NCBI RefSeq assembly: GCF_029910215.1
Contig: NZ_CP110396.1
Location: 1 to 64,000, forward strand
Reading direction: 5' to 3'
From: Paraburkholderia sp. D15
GTDB lineage: Bacteria; Pseudomonadota; Gammaproteobacteria; Burkholderiales; Burkholderiaceae
DNA: 64,000 bases
Part shown: piece by piece, positions 50,807-60,380 of the stretch
Numbering within the stretch: the first letter of the stretch is position 1
Layout: the number at the start of each line of letters is the position of its first letter
Translations under genes and position numbers: made by a program
The notes under the pieces: generated by a model
What the model saw: only the letters and a program-made list of their open reading frames with translations
Told to the model about the DNA's origin: nothing
Databases searched by the model: none

Positions 50807-52354
50807 TCAACGCGCGACGGCGGGAAAGCGGGCCATCGCTTCGAGCGTGTCGAGGTCGATGTGATTGCGCATGTAACGCTGGCTGGCTTCCACGTGGGGC
50901 TGCCAGTCCCACGAGGCGACCGTGCCGCGTGTGGTGGCCTCGAAATGAAAACGACGGCGGCGCTGACTGCCGAGTACGGTTTGATGCAGTGCCGCGAGAT
51001 CCCAGCGTTGCGCGATCTCCGCACGCAATGCCGCCACCTGTTCCTCGTATTCTTTCAGCGCCGCCAGGTTCTTGCGCTCGAGCGGATCGGCTTCGACGTC
51101 GTACAGTTGATCGGGATCGGCCGGCGTGTGGATGAACTTGAAGCGCCCGCGCCGCAACATCACGATCGGCGCGATCGCGCCTTCGGCGAGGTATTCGCCG
51201 ATCGCTTCGTCATGGCCGCCCGAGCTACCCGAGCCGCCGTTCAGATGCGGCACGAGGCTTTGTCCATCGAGCGTATCGGGCCATGCAACGGGCGCCTCGC
51301 CGCGCGCGAGTTCGACGAGCGTCGGCAGCAGATCGAGATGCGATACCGAAGCCTTCACGCGGTGCGCGTCGAATTGCTGCGGCGCATGCACGATCAGCGG
51401 CACTCGGCAGCCGCCTTCGAAGAACGTCATCTTGTACCAGAGCCCGCGCTCGCCGAGCATCTCGCCGTGATCCGAGGTGACGACGATGATCGTGTCCTGC
51501 GCGAGTCCCGCCTGGTCGAGCGCTTCCAGAATCGCGCCGAATTGATCGTCCACATACGAAATCGCGCCGTAGTAAGCACGGCGTGCGTTGCGGATCTGCT
51601 GATCGGTGGGCGGCGTGCGATCGGTTTCGCAGACATGGCGAAGCCGGCGCGAGTGCGGGTCGGCTTCGTCGAACGAATCGCGATGGGCGGGCAGGTCGAT
51701 CTCTTCGTCGCGATACATGTCCCAGTACTTTTGTGGAATCGCGTAGGGGTCGTGCGGGTGCGTGAGCGAAGCGACCAGACAGAACGGCCGCGCGTCCTTG
51801 CCCGCATGACGTTCGCGAGCAAGATCGAACAGCTTCTGACGCGTGGTGAATGTCACTTCATCGTCGAAGTCGAGTTGATTGGTGCGCACGCAAGGACCGG
51901 CGTCGATCACGGAACTCATGTTGTGATACCACGTGGGGCGCGTGTCGAAGTCGTCCCAGTTCGGCGTCCAGCCGAAATCGGCCGGATAGATGTCGGTGGT
52001 CAGGCGCTCCTCGAAGCCGTGCAGTTGATCGGCCCCGCAGAAATGCATCTTGCCGGACAGAATCGTGCGATAACCGTCGGCACGCAGATAATGGGCGAAC
52101 GTCAGCGTTTGCGACGGAAATTCCGCTGCGTTGTCATAGGCGCCGATCGCGGAAGGCAGCTTGCCCGACAGAAACGAAAACCGTGACGGTGCGCACAATG
52201 GACTCGCGCAATACGCCGAGTCGAATACCACGCCCTCGCTGGCGAGCCGATCGAGATTCGGCGTTCGGGTCAAGGGATGACCATGTGCGGCCAGTGCGAA
52301 CGGCGTCATCTGATCCGCCATGAGAATAAGAATATTCTTTTTGCTGACAAGCAT
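50807..52354 (-). CDS. betC: Choline-sulfatase
   Basis: This is a 515-aa sulfatase. The formylglycine signature is CAPSR in SPLCAPSRFSFLSGKLPS, where the Cys is oxidised to formylglycine. Metal and substrate residues appear in LILMADQMTPFALAAHG, LTHPHDPYAIP and VTSDHGEMLGERGLWYK. The C-terminal extension (WDWQPHVEASQRYMRNH) is typical of choline sulfatases. It hydrolyses choline-O-sulfate to choline and sulfate in the cytoplasm. A ribosome binding site (GAGG) precedes the ATG at 52354. It is divergent from a LysR regulator and followed by the binding protein. Confidence 0.93.
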   Translation of the reverse strand: MLVSKKNILILMADQMTPFALAAHGHPLTRTPNLDRLASEGVVFDSAYCASPLCAPSRFSFLSGKLPSAIGAYDNAAEFPSQTLTFAHYLRADGYRTILSGKMHFCGADQLHGFEERLTTDIYPADFGWTPNWDDFDTRPTWYHNMSSVIDAGPCVRTNQLDFDDEVTFTTRQKLFDLARERHAGKDARPFCLVASLTHPHDPYAIPQKYWDMYRDEEIDLPAHRDSFDEADPHSRRLRHVCETDRTPPTDQQIRNARRAYYGAISYVDDQFGAILEALDQAGLAQDTIIVVTSDHGEMLGERGLWYKMTFFEGGCRVPLIVHAPQQFDAHRVKASVSHLDLLPTLVELARGEAPVAWPDTLDGQSLVPHLNGGSGSSGGHDEAIGEYLAEGAIAPIVMLRRGRFKFIHTPADPDQLYDVEADPLERKNLAALKEYEEQVAALRAEIAQRWDLAALHQTVLGSQRRRRFHFEATTRGTVASWDWQPHVEASQRYMRNHIDLDTLEAMARFPAVAR

Positions 52355-52517
52355 TGAAGTGCGCCTCGAATAGAATCGCCGGTATCGGACCAGGTGATGC
52401 GGCATCGGCTGCGCTGTTGCAGCGTACGCGCGATGCCGCCCACCTTGCGCACCACTATTGCCGTCCAATTCGCGGCTGTGAAGACGGCAATTCTTTATGT
52501 GCCCATAAGGGGGAGTT

Positions 52518-53438
52518 ATGTCGAGGCAGGATCGTTTGCCGTCCATGCAGGCATTGACGATGTTCGAATCCGCCGCGCGTCTCGCCAGCTTCACGGCCGC
52601 GGCCCGCGAACTTGGCTCGACGCAGCCGGCAGTCAGCCAACGCGTGGTGCAACTCGAACAGGCGCTCGGCGCGCCACTCTTCGAACGCGGCCATCGCGGC
52701 GTGACGCTGACGCAGGACGGTGAGCGTCTATTCGAAGCGGTGCGCCACGCGCTCGACACGATTCGCGTCGCCACCGCCGACATTCGCGGACGGCGCAACC
52801 CGCAAACCCTCACACTGTCCACCGATTTCGGCTTCGCGACCTACTGGCTGATGCCGCGCCTGTCGCAATTCAAGGCGCTGATGCCGGAAGTCGACGTGAA
52901 GATCATCACCTCGCAAAGCGTGTTCGAACCGTCGCTCGATCAGGCCGACATTGCGATCGCATTCGGCGACGAGCATGCGGACTGGTCCGCGCGCGGCGTC
53001 GTGAAGCTGTTTCCGGAACACGTCACGCCGGTGTGCAGTCCGTCCTTCATCGCCGCGCATCCGTCGCTGCGCACGCCCGCCGATCTGCGCGACGTGCCGC
53101 TGCTGCATCTGGAGCCGACGCAACCGGCGCGCTGGCTTTCCTGGGCCGACTGGTTCGCCGCGCACGATCTCGATGCCCCCGCCGCACCGCGCGGCATGAC
53201 GTTCAACAGCTTCACGCTGGTCGCGCACGCGGCGATCATGGGTCAGGGCGTGGCGCTCGGCTGGGCGCCGCTGGTGGACGAATTGCTCGCGACCGGTCAA
53301 CTCGTCGAGCTATTCGATACGCCGGTCGTCACCGAACGCGGCTATCTGCTCGTCACGCAACGCGCGGCCACGCCGGGCACGCCCGCAATCAACGCGTTCC
53401 GGCAATGGCTGCTCGGCGAATGCGGGCTCGACGCCTAG
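52518..53438 (+). CDS. LysR-family regulator of choline sulfate utilisation
   Basis: This 306-aa regulator has an N-terminal helix-turn-helix (LPSMQALTMFESAARLASFT, ARELGSTQPAVSQRVVQLEQ) and a periplasmic-binding-like effector domain (TLSTDFGFATYWLMPRLSQF; ADIAIAFGDEHADW). The sequence is close in type to the choline sulfate-utilisation transcription factors found beside betC. The 163-bp gap between it and betC is the likely control region. GGGGGAG precedes the ATG. The inducer is probably choline sulfate or choline (inference). Confidence 0.9.
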   Translation: MSRQDRLPSMQALTMFESAARLASFTAAARELGSTQPAVSQRVVQLEQALGAPLFERGHRGVTLTQDGERLFEAVRHALDTIRVATADIRGRRNPQTLTLSTDFGFATYWLMPRLSQFKALMPEVDVKIITSQSVFEPSLDQADIAIAFGDEHADWSARGVVKLFPEHVTPVCSPSFIAAHPSLRTPADLRDVPLLHLEPTQPARWLSWADWFAAHDLDAPAAPRGMTFNSFTLVAHAAIMGQGVALGWAPLVDELLATGQLVELFDTPVVTERGYLLVTQRAATPGTPAINAFRQWLLGECGLDA

Positions 53439-53632
53439 CGAACGGCATCCCTGCTTTCATCCCACGCGGCCAGCACGGAAGAACAGACGTCTTGAGCCGC
53501 CGAGCCGGCATTGACGCCCCCGTTCCACCGCGAAGGCGGTTAACTTCTATCCTCACCCACCCCCGGTTTGCTCTACTGCAACGATGCATGCCGCGTCCCG
53601 CGGCATCGTCCTATCGTCCAAGTGGAGAGCGC

Positions 53633-54508
53633 ATGTCCGCCGATTCCCGTCCCGATCAACTGGTACTCACCGTCGCGTGTCCGAGCGCGGCGGGCCAGGT
53701 CGCCGCCGTCGTCGGCTTTCTCGACCGGCATCATTGCTATATCGACGAACTGACCGTGTTCGACGACGATCTCAGCGAGCGCTTCTTCGTGCGCTGCGTA
53801 TTTCACGGGGTCGATAGCGCACAGACGCTGCATGCCGACGGGCTGATGCGCGAGTTCGAGCCGATCGCCGAACGTTTTCGCATGACGTGGGCGATCCACG
53901 AGGTCGATACGCGGCCCAAGGTGCTGATCATGGTGTCGAAACTGGAACATTGCCTTGCCGACCTGCTGTTCCGCTGGCGCATGGGCGAACTGAAAATGGA
54001 CATCGTCGGCATCGGCTCGAATCACCGCGATCTGGAACCGCTCGCGCAACAGCATGGCTTGCCGTTCCATCATCTGCCGATCACCGCCGACACCAAGCCG
54101 CAACAGGAAGCCCGCCTGCTCGATCTGTTCGAGACGTCCGGCGCGGAATTGATGATTCTCGCGCGCTACATGCAGATTCTGTCCGGCGAAACGAGCCGCG
54201 CGCTGGCGGCGCGCGCGATCAATATCCATCATTCGTTCCTGCCCGGCTTCAAGGGTGCGAAGCCGTATCACCAGGCGCATACGCGTGGCGTCAAACTGAT
54301 CGGCGCCACCGCGCACTTCGTCACCGACGATGTCGACGAAGGGCCGATCATCGAACAGGTGGTGGAACGCGTCGATCACTCGTATAGTCCGGAGCGCCTG
54401 CTCGCGACGGGACGCGACGTCGAATGCATCACGCTGGCGCGTGCGGTGAAAGCGTTCATCGAACGGCGCGTGTTCATCAATGGCGACCGGACCGTGGTGC
54501 TGCAATAG
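53633..54508 (+). CDS. purU: Formyltetrahydrofolate deformylase
   Basis: This is a 291-aa enzyme. The N-terminal ACT-like domain covers residues 1-85 (LVLTVACPSAAGQVAAVVGF). The C-terminal formyltransferase-fold catalytic domain includes INIHHSFLPGFKGAKPYHQA and the Asp/His motif ATAHFVTDDVDEGPIIEQ. It hydrolyses 10-formyl-THF to formate and THF. GGAGAG lies before the ATG. It is placed between the betC region and the betaine/dimethylglycine genes. Demethylation there loads folate with one-carbon units, so purU would balance the pool. A strong terminator follows. Confidence 0.93.
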   Translation: MSADSRPDQLVLTVACPSAAGQVAAVVGFLDRHHCYIDELTVFDDDLSERFFVRCVFHGVDSAQTLHADGLMREFEPIAERFRMTWAIHEVDTRPKVLIMVSKLEHCLADLLFRWRMGELKMDIVGIGSNHRDLEPLAQQHGLPFHHLPITADTKPQQEARLLDLFETSGAELMILARYMQILSGETSRALAARAINIHHSFLPGFKGAKPYHQAHTRGVKLIGATAHFVTDDVDEGPIIEQVVERVDHSYSPERLLATGRDVECITLARAVKAFIERRVFINGDRTVVLQ

Positions 54509-54535
54509 TCGATCAGGACGGCCGCAAAACGAAGA

Positions 54536-54561
54536 AACGCCGCTAAAAAGCGGCGTTTTTT
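54536..54561 (+). terminator. Rho-independent terminator after purU
   Basis: A 9-bp stem AACGCCGCT/AGCGGCGTT (54536-54544, 54549-54557) with a 4-nt loop is followed by a T-run to 54561. It is a classical intrinsic terminator placed 28 bp after the purU stop; A residues on the other side may let it serve the opposite strand too. Confidence 0.88.
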
Positions 54562-54629
54562 ATGAACTGCCGCTCGACGGGAGCGGCAGCACGATCAGAA
54601 GATTCAGAGAAATTACCCGGCCATCAAAC

Positions 54630-55490
54630 TCACTTCACCCAGCTATCCACCCGATCGCCATGCGCGCTGATCCATGCATCGGCGGCGGCGGTCGGTTTTT
54701 CGCCGTTCTGCGTCGCGAGCATCACGCTGTCGATCTCACCCGGTTTCCACTGGAACTTCTTCAGGAACGCGACCACCGGCGGCGCCTTCTTCTCCAGTTC
54801 CGGATTCACGACGGTATCCACGTGCTCCGATTCGCCGAACACCTTCTTCGGATCGTCGAGGAATTTCAGCTTGTACTTCGCGAACATCCAATGCGGCTTC
54901 CAGCCCGTCACGATGATCGGCTTGCTGGCCGCCTCCGAACGCGCGAGTTCCGCGGTCATCGCGCTGCCCGAACTCGGCATCAGTTGATAGTCGAGGCCAT
55001 ACGCCTTGATCGCTTCGCTCGTCTTCTGCATCACGCCGGCGCCCGCATCGATGCCGACGATCCGCGCGCCGAACTCCGTCTTCTTCGCTTCCAGATCGCC
55101 GACGCTCTTCACGTCCGCATTGTCCGGCACGATCAGGCCGATCTTCGCGTCATTGAAGTTCGCGCCGAGGTCGACCACCTTGTCCTTGAAGTTGTTCCAG
55201 TACGCGCCGTGTGTGACCGGCAGCCACGCGGACAAGGTCGCGTCGAGATCGCCGCGCGCCACACCCTGCCACATCACGCCCGCCGCGACCGGCACCAGTT
55301 GCACCTGATAGCCGAGACGCTTCTCGATCACGCGCGCGGCGACGTTCGAGGTCGCCACGCTGTCGTCCCAGCCTTCCACGTAACCGATCTTGATGGTCGG
55401 CTTGGTATCCGCCGACACCACGCTCACGCTACTCGCCGCGAGCGCCGCGCTCATCGCGCTCAACACCAGTATCTTTTTGATCAGTCTCAT
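54630..55490 (-). CDS. Glycine betaine/proline ABC transporter substrate-binding protein
   Basis: This 286-aa periplasmic protein has a signal peptide (MRLIKKILVLSAMSAALAAS). The mature part matches OpuAC-type binding proteins (TIKIGYVEGWDDSVATSNVA, LDATLSAWLPVTHGAYWNNF, IVTGWKPHWMFAKYKLKFLD). The Trp residues probably form the trimethylammonium box. GGGAGAA lies 5 bp before the ATG. It follows gbcB after 147 bp at the end of the betaine catabolic run, so it likely captures betaine for it. No permease or ATPase is adjacent. Confidence 0.9.
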   Translation of the reverse strand: MRLIKKILVLSAMSAALAASSVSVVSADTKPTIKIGYVEGWDDSVATSNVAARVIEKRLGYQVQLVPVAAGVMWQGVARGDLDATLSAWLPVTHGAYWNNFKDKVVDLGANFNDAKIGLIVPDNADVKSVGDLEAKKTEFGARIVGIDAGAGVMQKTSEAIKAYGLDYQLMPSSGSAMTAELARSEAASKPIIVTGWKPHWMFAKYKLKFLDDPKKVFGESEHVDTVVNPELEKKAPPVVAFLKKFQWKPGEIDSVMLATQNGEKPTAAADAWISAHGDRVDSWVK

Positions 55491-55637
55491 CGCCGTTCTC
55501 CCGTTCGCCGTACAAAGTCACCCAATGAGCATTTAGAATCGCCAGCCAGAAATGCCGGGTAGCGTTGTTTTGCGACACCCAGTTGTCCACGCGCGACCTG
55601 AATTTGCACGCGCTCACCGCGTGCCGTATTTCTCGTC

Positions 55638-56927
55638 TTACTTATCCACGACGAGATCGCTCAGCGGCTTGCTGCAACACAACAGCACCATGCCCTGATC
55701 GATTTCCCGCTGACGAATGCCGCCCGCGTGCTTCATCGCCACTTCGCCGGATACGAGTTTGACCTTGCAGGTGCCGCACATGCCTTGCGTGCACGACGCC
55801 GGCAAACGCACACCCGCCTTCTTCGCCGCGTCGAGCACGTGCTGGCCGCTACCGCATTCGATCTCGCGATGGCTTCTCGCGAAACTCACCTTGAAGCGGG
55901 TGCCAGTGTCGGTGCCGGTGTCGGTGTCGGCGGTCCCGGGTGCCGGCACCGGCACGTCCGCCACCCCAGGCTGCGGCGCGAATCCGGCCGCCTGTTCGCG
56001 CACTTGCGCGAAAGCCTCCGCGGCGACCGGCGCGAGTTGCAAGGCATCCGCGACGTGCGCGGTCGTCAATTGCGCGGCCACCTCGCTCACCGTCTCGAAC
56101 GAAAAACTTTCCTCGTGATAGTGATGACGATCGAAGCCACCTTCATCGAGCAGCTTGCGCACCGCCTGCATATACGGCGCCGGGCCGCAGGTAAAAATCT
56201 CGCGCTCCAGAAAATCCGGCGCGATCAGCCTGAGCAGGGGCAGCGTCAGAAAACCGGTTACGCCATGCCAGTTCGTGCGCGCGCCCAGCCTTTCGCAGAC
56301 GAAGGCCGTACGGAATTGCGCCTGGTTCGCCGCGATCAGATCGAGCTCGCGCGCGAAGATGATGTCGTCGGGCGTGCGCGCGCTGTGCACGAACACGATG
56401 TCGCTATCCTCGCCGAGTTCGTGATGCGCGCGGCTCATCGACATCAACGGCGTGATACCCGAACCCGCCGACAGAAACAGGAATTTGCGCGCCGGATGCC
56501 GCGCGCAGGTGAACTCGCCCGACGGCCCGAGCACGCGCACCTGCGAGCCGGCCTGCAGATTGTCGTGCAGCCAGTTCGACACCTTGCCGCCCGGCACGCG
56601 CTTCACGGTGATCGAAATCGTATGCGGCCGCGTGGGCGGCGACGAAATCGTGTAGCAGCGATTGATCGACTCGCCGTCGATCTCCAGCTCCAGCGTGATG
56701 AACTGTCCCGGCTCGAACACGAACGCGCGCTCGGACGGCGCACGAAAGAAAAAGCTCTTCACGTCGTGCGTTTCCTGACGCACGTGGCAGCACACCAGCG
56801 TGTCGTCGGCATCGCTGTCCCAGCGCGCCGGCAGCGCATCCCAGAAGCGCGGCTGGGTGACACGGTTCTCCGCGCGGTGGGGGGCTGGCTCGGCACCGGG
56901 CTGAAACGTCGCCTGATCGCGCATCAT
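55638..56927 (-). CDS. gbcB: Glycine betaine monooxygenase reductase component
   Basis: This 429-aa electron-transfer protein has an N-terminal ferredoxin-NADP reductase module (FAD motif NRCYTISSPPTRPHTISITV; NAD site FLFLSAGSGITPLMSM) and a C-terminal 2Fe-2S ferredoxin domain (LPASCTQGMCGTCKVKLVSG, then LLCCSKPL). Between them lies an Asp/Thr/Gly repeat tract (TADTDTGTDTGTR). It passes electrons from NADH to GbcA. The start MMRDQATFQPG was chosen with GGAG upstream; the longer frame runs inside gbcA and is not real. A 29-bp gap separates it from gbcA. Confidence 0.93.
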   Translation of the reverse strand: MMRDQATFQPGAEPAPHRAENRVTQPRFWDALPARWDSDADDTLVCCHVRQETHDVKSFFFRAPSERAFVFEPGQFITLELEIDGESINRCYTISSPPTRPHTISITVKRVPGGKVSNWLHDNLQAGSQVRVLGPSGEFTCARHPARKFLFLSAGSGITPLMSMSRAHHELGEDSDIVFVHSARTPDDIIFARELDLIAANQAQFRTAFVCERLGARTNWHGVTGFLTLPLLRLIAPDFLEREIFTCGPAPYMQAVRKLLDEGGFDRHHYHEESFSFETVSEVAAQLTTAHVADALQLAPVAAEAFAQVREQAAGFAPQPGVADVPVPAPGTADTDTGTDTGTRFKVSFARSHREIECGSGQHVLDAAKKAGVRLPASCTQGMCGTCKVKLVSGEVAMKHAGGIRQREIDQGMVLLCCSKPLSDLVVDK

Positions 56928-56956
56928 TGTTTTCTCCGCTCCTGGTTGCGGTGCGC

Positions 56957-58279
56957 TCAGCGCATGAAGGACACGACTTTCTCGCCGTGCTGAGCCGAGG
57001 TGGCCGACGCGTTCGCGCCGGCATCGTCGGTTTGCGGCGTATCGCCGTACTGCGCGAGACGGCCGATATACCACTCGCAGAACTTCTCGACGAGGCCTTC
57101 GGTGAACGGCGAATACGGACCCGGCTCGTACGCGCTGCTGGTCGCGCCGCGTTGCGAATACTCGACGAGCGCGCGGTCCTGATCGTTCGTCGCGCGCCAG
57201 ACGGCGGTCAGGTTGTTGACGTCGTAATCGATGCCCTCGCGCGCCTCCTTGTGCACGAGCCACTTGGTGCGCACCAGCGTCTTGCCGGCCGACAGCGGGA
57301 TCACCGAGAAGCTGACGATATGGTCGCTCATGAAGTGATGCCACGAATTCGGCTGGGTCCAGAACGATAGTCCGCCCAGGTCCGCCTGTTCGAAACCGCC
57401 GAGCAGTTTCCTCGACGCCACTTTCGCGTCGAGCGTCTGCGACTCGCCGTCGCGATCGAGCGGCAGGCGCTGGGTGCGAAAGCCCGTGACGAGATCGGCC
57501 AGCCGCTCGATTTCCGCCGACGGCAACTTCATCGCTTCCCACTGCGCGGTGCGGCGCGCGACGGTCGCCTCGAACGCGGCCATGCCTTCTTCATTGGCCG
57601 GCGTGCGCTGATAGCCGAAGCCGTACTCGTACAGCGAAATGGTCAGCTCCGGATGATTCGCGACGCAGTGATAGCACTCGCGGTTGTTCTCCATCGTGAG
57701 CTTCCAGTTGCCCTCTTCGACGATGTCGATCGACGCCGCGATCTTGCAGTTGGCCAGATCGTGCGGCAACAGATACGGCTCCATCGCGTCGCGCACCACG
57801 GAGAAATCGGCGGGCGGCGTGTCGGCGAGGCAGATGAAAATCAGACCGGCGAGATTCTGCACGTGCACCGATTTCAGGCTGTGCTTGCAGCGGTCGAACT
57901 GATCGCCCATGTGTTCGGCGAACATCAGGTCGCCGTTCAGGTTGTAGGTCCAGCTGTGATACGGACAGACGATATTGCCGAGCGAGCCCTTGTCGGTATT
58001 GCACAGACGCGCGCCGCGATGGCGGCACACGTTATGGAACGCGCGCACCTGCATATCGTCGTCACGCACGATCAGGATCGAATCGTGCCCCAGCTCCACG
58101 GTGATGTAGTCGCCCGGCTCCGGCACGTCCGGTTCCACCGCGACCTGGATCCAGTGCTGACGGAAAATCGCCTCCATGTCGAGCGCAAAAATGGCTTCGC
58201 TCGTATAGAACGGCGCTTCCAGCGTGTGATTCTTCTTGCGGCGTTCGATCATCGTGCGAACGTCTGCCGAAACTTTCAT
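56957..58279 (-). CDS. gbcA: Glycine betaine monooxygenase oxygenase component (Rieske)
   Basis: This 440-aa ring-hydroxylating-type oxygenase has Rieske ligands C85-R-H87 and C105-P-Y-H108 in FHNVCRHRGARLCN and NIVCPYHSWTYN. The mononuclear iron site lies around TMENNRECYHCVANHPELTI. The enzyme demethylates glycine betaine to dimethylglycine with release of formaldehyde, using electrons from GbcB. The start MKVSADVRTMIERRKKNHTL is typical. It follows etfB after 74 bp and precedes gbcB. The assignment rests on the pairing with gbcB and dgcAB. Confidence 0.93.
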   Translation of the reverse strand: MKVSADVRTMIERRKKNHTLEAPFYTSEAIFALDMEAIFRQHWIQVAVEPDVPEPGDYITVELGHDSILIVRDDDMQVRAFHNVCRHRGARLCNTDKGSLGNIVCPYHSWTYNLNGDLMFAEHMGDQFDRCKHSLKSVHVQNLAGLIFICLADTPPADFSVVRDAMEPYLLPHDLANCKIAASIDIVEEGNWKLTMENNRECYHCVANHPELTISLYEYGFGYQRTPANEEGMAAFEATVARRTAQWEAMKLPSAEIERLADLVTGFRTQRLPLDRDGESQTLDAKVASRKLLGGFEQADLGGLSFWTQPNSWHHFMSDHIVSFSVIPLSAGKTLVRTKWLVHKEAREGIDYDVNNLTAVWRATNDQDRALVEYSQRGATSSAYEPGPYSPFTEGLVEKFCEWYIGRLAQYGDTPQTDDAGANASATSAQHGEKVVSFMR

Positions 58280-58352
58280 TGTGTGCTCCGTTGCATGTCA
58301 CGTCTGGCGCCGCGCCAGGCCCTCCTGGTCGCATGCTGGCCCGAACCGGAAA

Positions 58353-59195
58353 TCAATAATCCACGAGTTGATGCTCGCGCAAATACGCCAGAATCACTTG
58401 TGCTTTTTCGACGGAACTCCCTTCAATTACGACGCTGCCGCCGCGGCTCTCGGTCGTCGTGGCCGACAGCATGCGGGCGTGGCCCGAGCGCTTTTCGGCG
58501 GCGGCGAGGCGCACCGGCTTCGCGGTCGCGGGGCGGATCGTCCACGGCGTGCGGGCGGGTGCGGTTGCACCCGCATCGATCCTGGCGGGTGCGGCGGCTG
58601 CGGCGACTTCAGCAAGCGCGGCCGCCGGACGGATCGCGCCTTCGCGCAGCCGTGCATACGCGTAGGTCGGCGTCGCGTTGGCGAGCGGATGCACGGCGAT
58701 CAACGCGGGCAGTCGCACTTCGACACGGCGGCGCAAACCCTTCGGCATGAACTGGCGGACTTCGGCGCAACCGTCGCGCAGCGTCACATCGACCGCCGCG
58801 CCGACCAGTGGCACGTCGAGCGCATGCGCCACCTGATACGGCAGCATGCCGCTGTCGAACGCACCCTCGGCGCGCGTACCCGTCAACACCAGGTCGTAGC
58901 CGCGCAGGCGAGCGGCGAGTAGCGGCGCGGCATCGCACGCCGAAGCGTCCGATATTGCGTCGTCGTTTGCGCCGGGCGCCGATAGCGGAATCACTTCCAC
59001 CGCGCTTGCGCCGAGCGCCAGATACTCCTGCAACGCGGGATTCGACGAATCGCCCGCATGCAGCACGTCCAGCGTCGCGCGTTGCGTCTTCGCAAGCGAG
59101 AGCGCCAGCGTCAGCGCGGCACCATCGTTGCGGCTGTAGCGCGCGACTCCGCTGACCGGATGACGTCCCACGGAAACCAGCACGGCGATCTTCAT
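58353..59195 (-). CDS. etfB: Electron transfer flavoprotein beta-type subunit (dimethylglycine catabolism)
   Basis: This 280-aa protein of the ETF beta/FixA family starts MKIAVLVSVGRHPVSGVARY; DLVLTGTRAEGAFDSGMLPY is the typical nucleotide-binding loop. The C-terminal 60 residues are an Ala-rich extension. It pairs with the alpha subunit upstream, overlapping by 4 bp (ATGA). It probably accepts electrons from DgcA/DgcB rather than from acyl-CoA dehydrogenases, as in Pseudomonas gbc-dgc clusters. It is more diverged than housekeeping EtfB. Confidence 0.87.
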   Translation of the reverse strand: MKIAVLVSVGRHPVSGVARYSRNDGAALTLALSLAKTQRATLDVLHAGDSSNPALQEYLALGASAVEVIPLSAPGANDDAISDASACDAAPLLAARLRGYDLVLTGTRAEGAFDSGMLPYQVAHALDVPLVGAAVDVTLRDGCAEVRQFMPKGLRRRVEVRLPALIAVHPLANATPTYAYARLREGAIRPAAALAEVAAAAAPARIDAGATAPARTPWTIRPATAKPVRLAAAEKRSGHARMLSATTTESRGGSVVIEGSSVEKAQVILAYLREHQLVDY

Positions 59196-60376
59196 GCGAG
59201 CGCTCCCTCGGCGACGGCGGTTGAATTCAGCAAGGCAGCGCCGGTGCCGCGCGCGCTGCGCGCCGCGGCTGCCGCTTCGGTCAGCGCCGCGATAGTTTCG
59301 CGCGCATCCGCGATCACCGTGAGGTTCGCGCGCCTGGCGATCGGCGCGCTGGCGTCGAGATTCACCGCGATCACGTGACGGCAATCCTTGATGCCCTGCA
59401 AATGCTGAACCGCGCCGGAAATGCCGAACGCGATATACACGCTCGCTTCGACGGTCTTGCCGGTCGCGCCGATCTGCTTGTCGCGGGTGAACTTGCCGTC
59501 GTCGACGGCGACGCGGCTCGCGCCGATCGCGGCACCGAGCGTCGACGCGAGGCGTTCGAACGCGGGCACGTCGCTCACGCCGTTGCCCGCCGAGACGATG
59601 AAATCCGCTTCCTCCAGCGCGACCTGGGCCGCGTCGATCTCCTCGATGCCGAGATCGCGCACGCTGCCTTTCGCGGCCGAGGCCGAGGCCGCGCCGTCGA
59701 AACGCCACACCACGCGCTCACCCGCGCCGACGAACGGCAGCTTCGGCTCGACCGCATTCGGCGCGAGCAGGACGACCTCGGGCAGCGAGCCCACGGCGAA
59801 GGCCGTATGGCCGCGGATGTAGCTGGCCACATGCGCCGCGTCCAGTTCGACCACGTGCGTGGCGACGCTCGCGCCAGCGGCAGCCGCGTAGCGCCGGCCA
59901 AGATCGCCGTCGCCGGTTGCGTTGTCGGGCAGGAACACATGCGCGGGCGCATAGGCCGCGACGACGGCGGTCAATGCGTTGAGTTCGTCGGCGGGCGCGA
60001 AGCCGCGGCGGTCGAACATCGGCAGTTCGATCAGCTTGTCGGCGCCGAGCGCGGCGGCGTCGCCGGTGAATTCGCCGAACACCAGCAGCACGACCTCGGT
60101 GACGGCATCCGCGATCAGCGCGGCGCCGGCGAGGGTCTGCCGCGCGTGATCGTCCAATGCGCCACGATCGGCGTGCGCGGCGACCAGCAGCACGCGTTGC
60201 GCGGCTTCGTGCGTGCGCTGGCCCTTCGCGTGTTCCCGATGCGCCGCGCCATGCGCGACGACATCCAGCGAATCCGCCAAGCCCGTCGAGCCCGTCACGC
60301 CCAGCGTGATGCGTTTGAGTCCCTCCGCCGTGATCGTGAACGGCCGGCGCGGATCGATTCGTTTGAGCGTTGTCAT
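59192..60376 (-). CDS. etfA: Electron transfer flavoprotein alpha-type subunit
   Basis: This 394-aa protein has an N-terminal nucleotide-binding-like domain (HVFLPDNATGDGDLGRRYAA) and the C-terminal FAD domain signature (AIGASRVAVDDGKFTRDKQI, YIAFGISGAVQHLQGIKDCR, VIAVNLDASAPIARRANLTV). The longer N-terminus, compared with the usual about 310 aa, is typical of this specialised clade. It lies 4 bp after dgcB and overlaps etfB by ATGA. With EtfB it forms a heterodimer carrying electrons to the quinone pool. Confidence 0.9.
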   Translation of the reverse strand: MTTLKRIDPRRPFTITAEGLKRITLGVTGSTGLADSLDVVAHGAAHREHAKGQRTHEAAQRVLLVAAHADRGALDDHARQTLAGAALIADAVTEVVLLVFGEFTGDAAALGADKLIELPMFDRRGFAPADELNALTAVVAAYAPAHVFLPDNATGDGDLGRRYAAAAGASVATHVVELDAAHVASYIRGHTAFAVGSLPEVVLLAPNAVEPKLPFVGAGERVVWRFDGAASASAAKGSVRDLGIEEIDAAQVALEEADFIVSAGNGVSDVPAFERLASTLGAAIGASRVAVDDGKFTRDKQIGATGKTVEASVYIAFGISGAVQHLQGIKDCRHVIAVNLDASAPIARRANLTVIADARETIAALTEAAAAARSARGTGAALLNSTAVAEGALA

Positions 60377-60380
60377 CCCG

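Noticed and set aside
56928..57542. N-terminal extension of gbcB into gbcA
   Set aside because: The extra 205 residues are an Arg/Ala-rich out-of-frame reading of gbcA. The Met at 56927 has a ribosome binding site.
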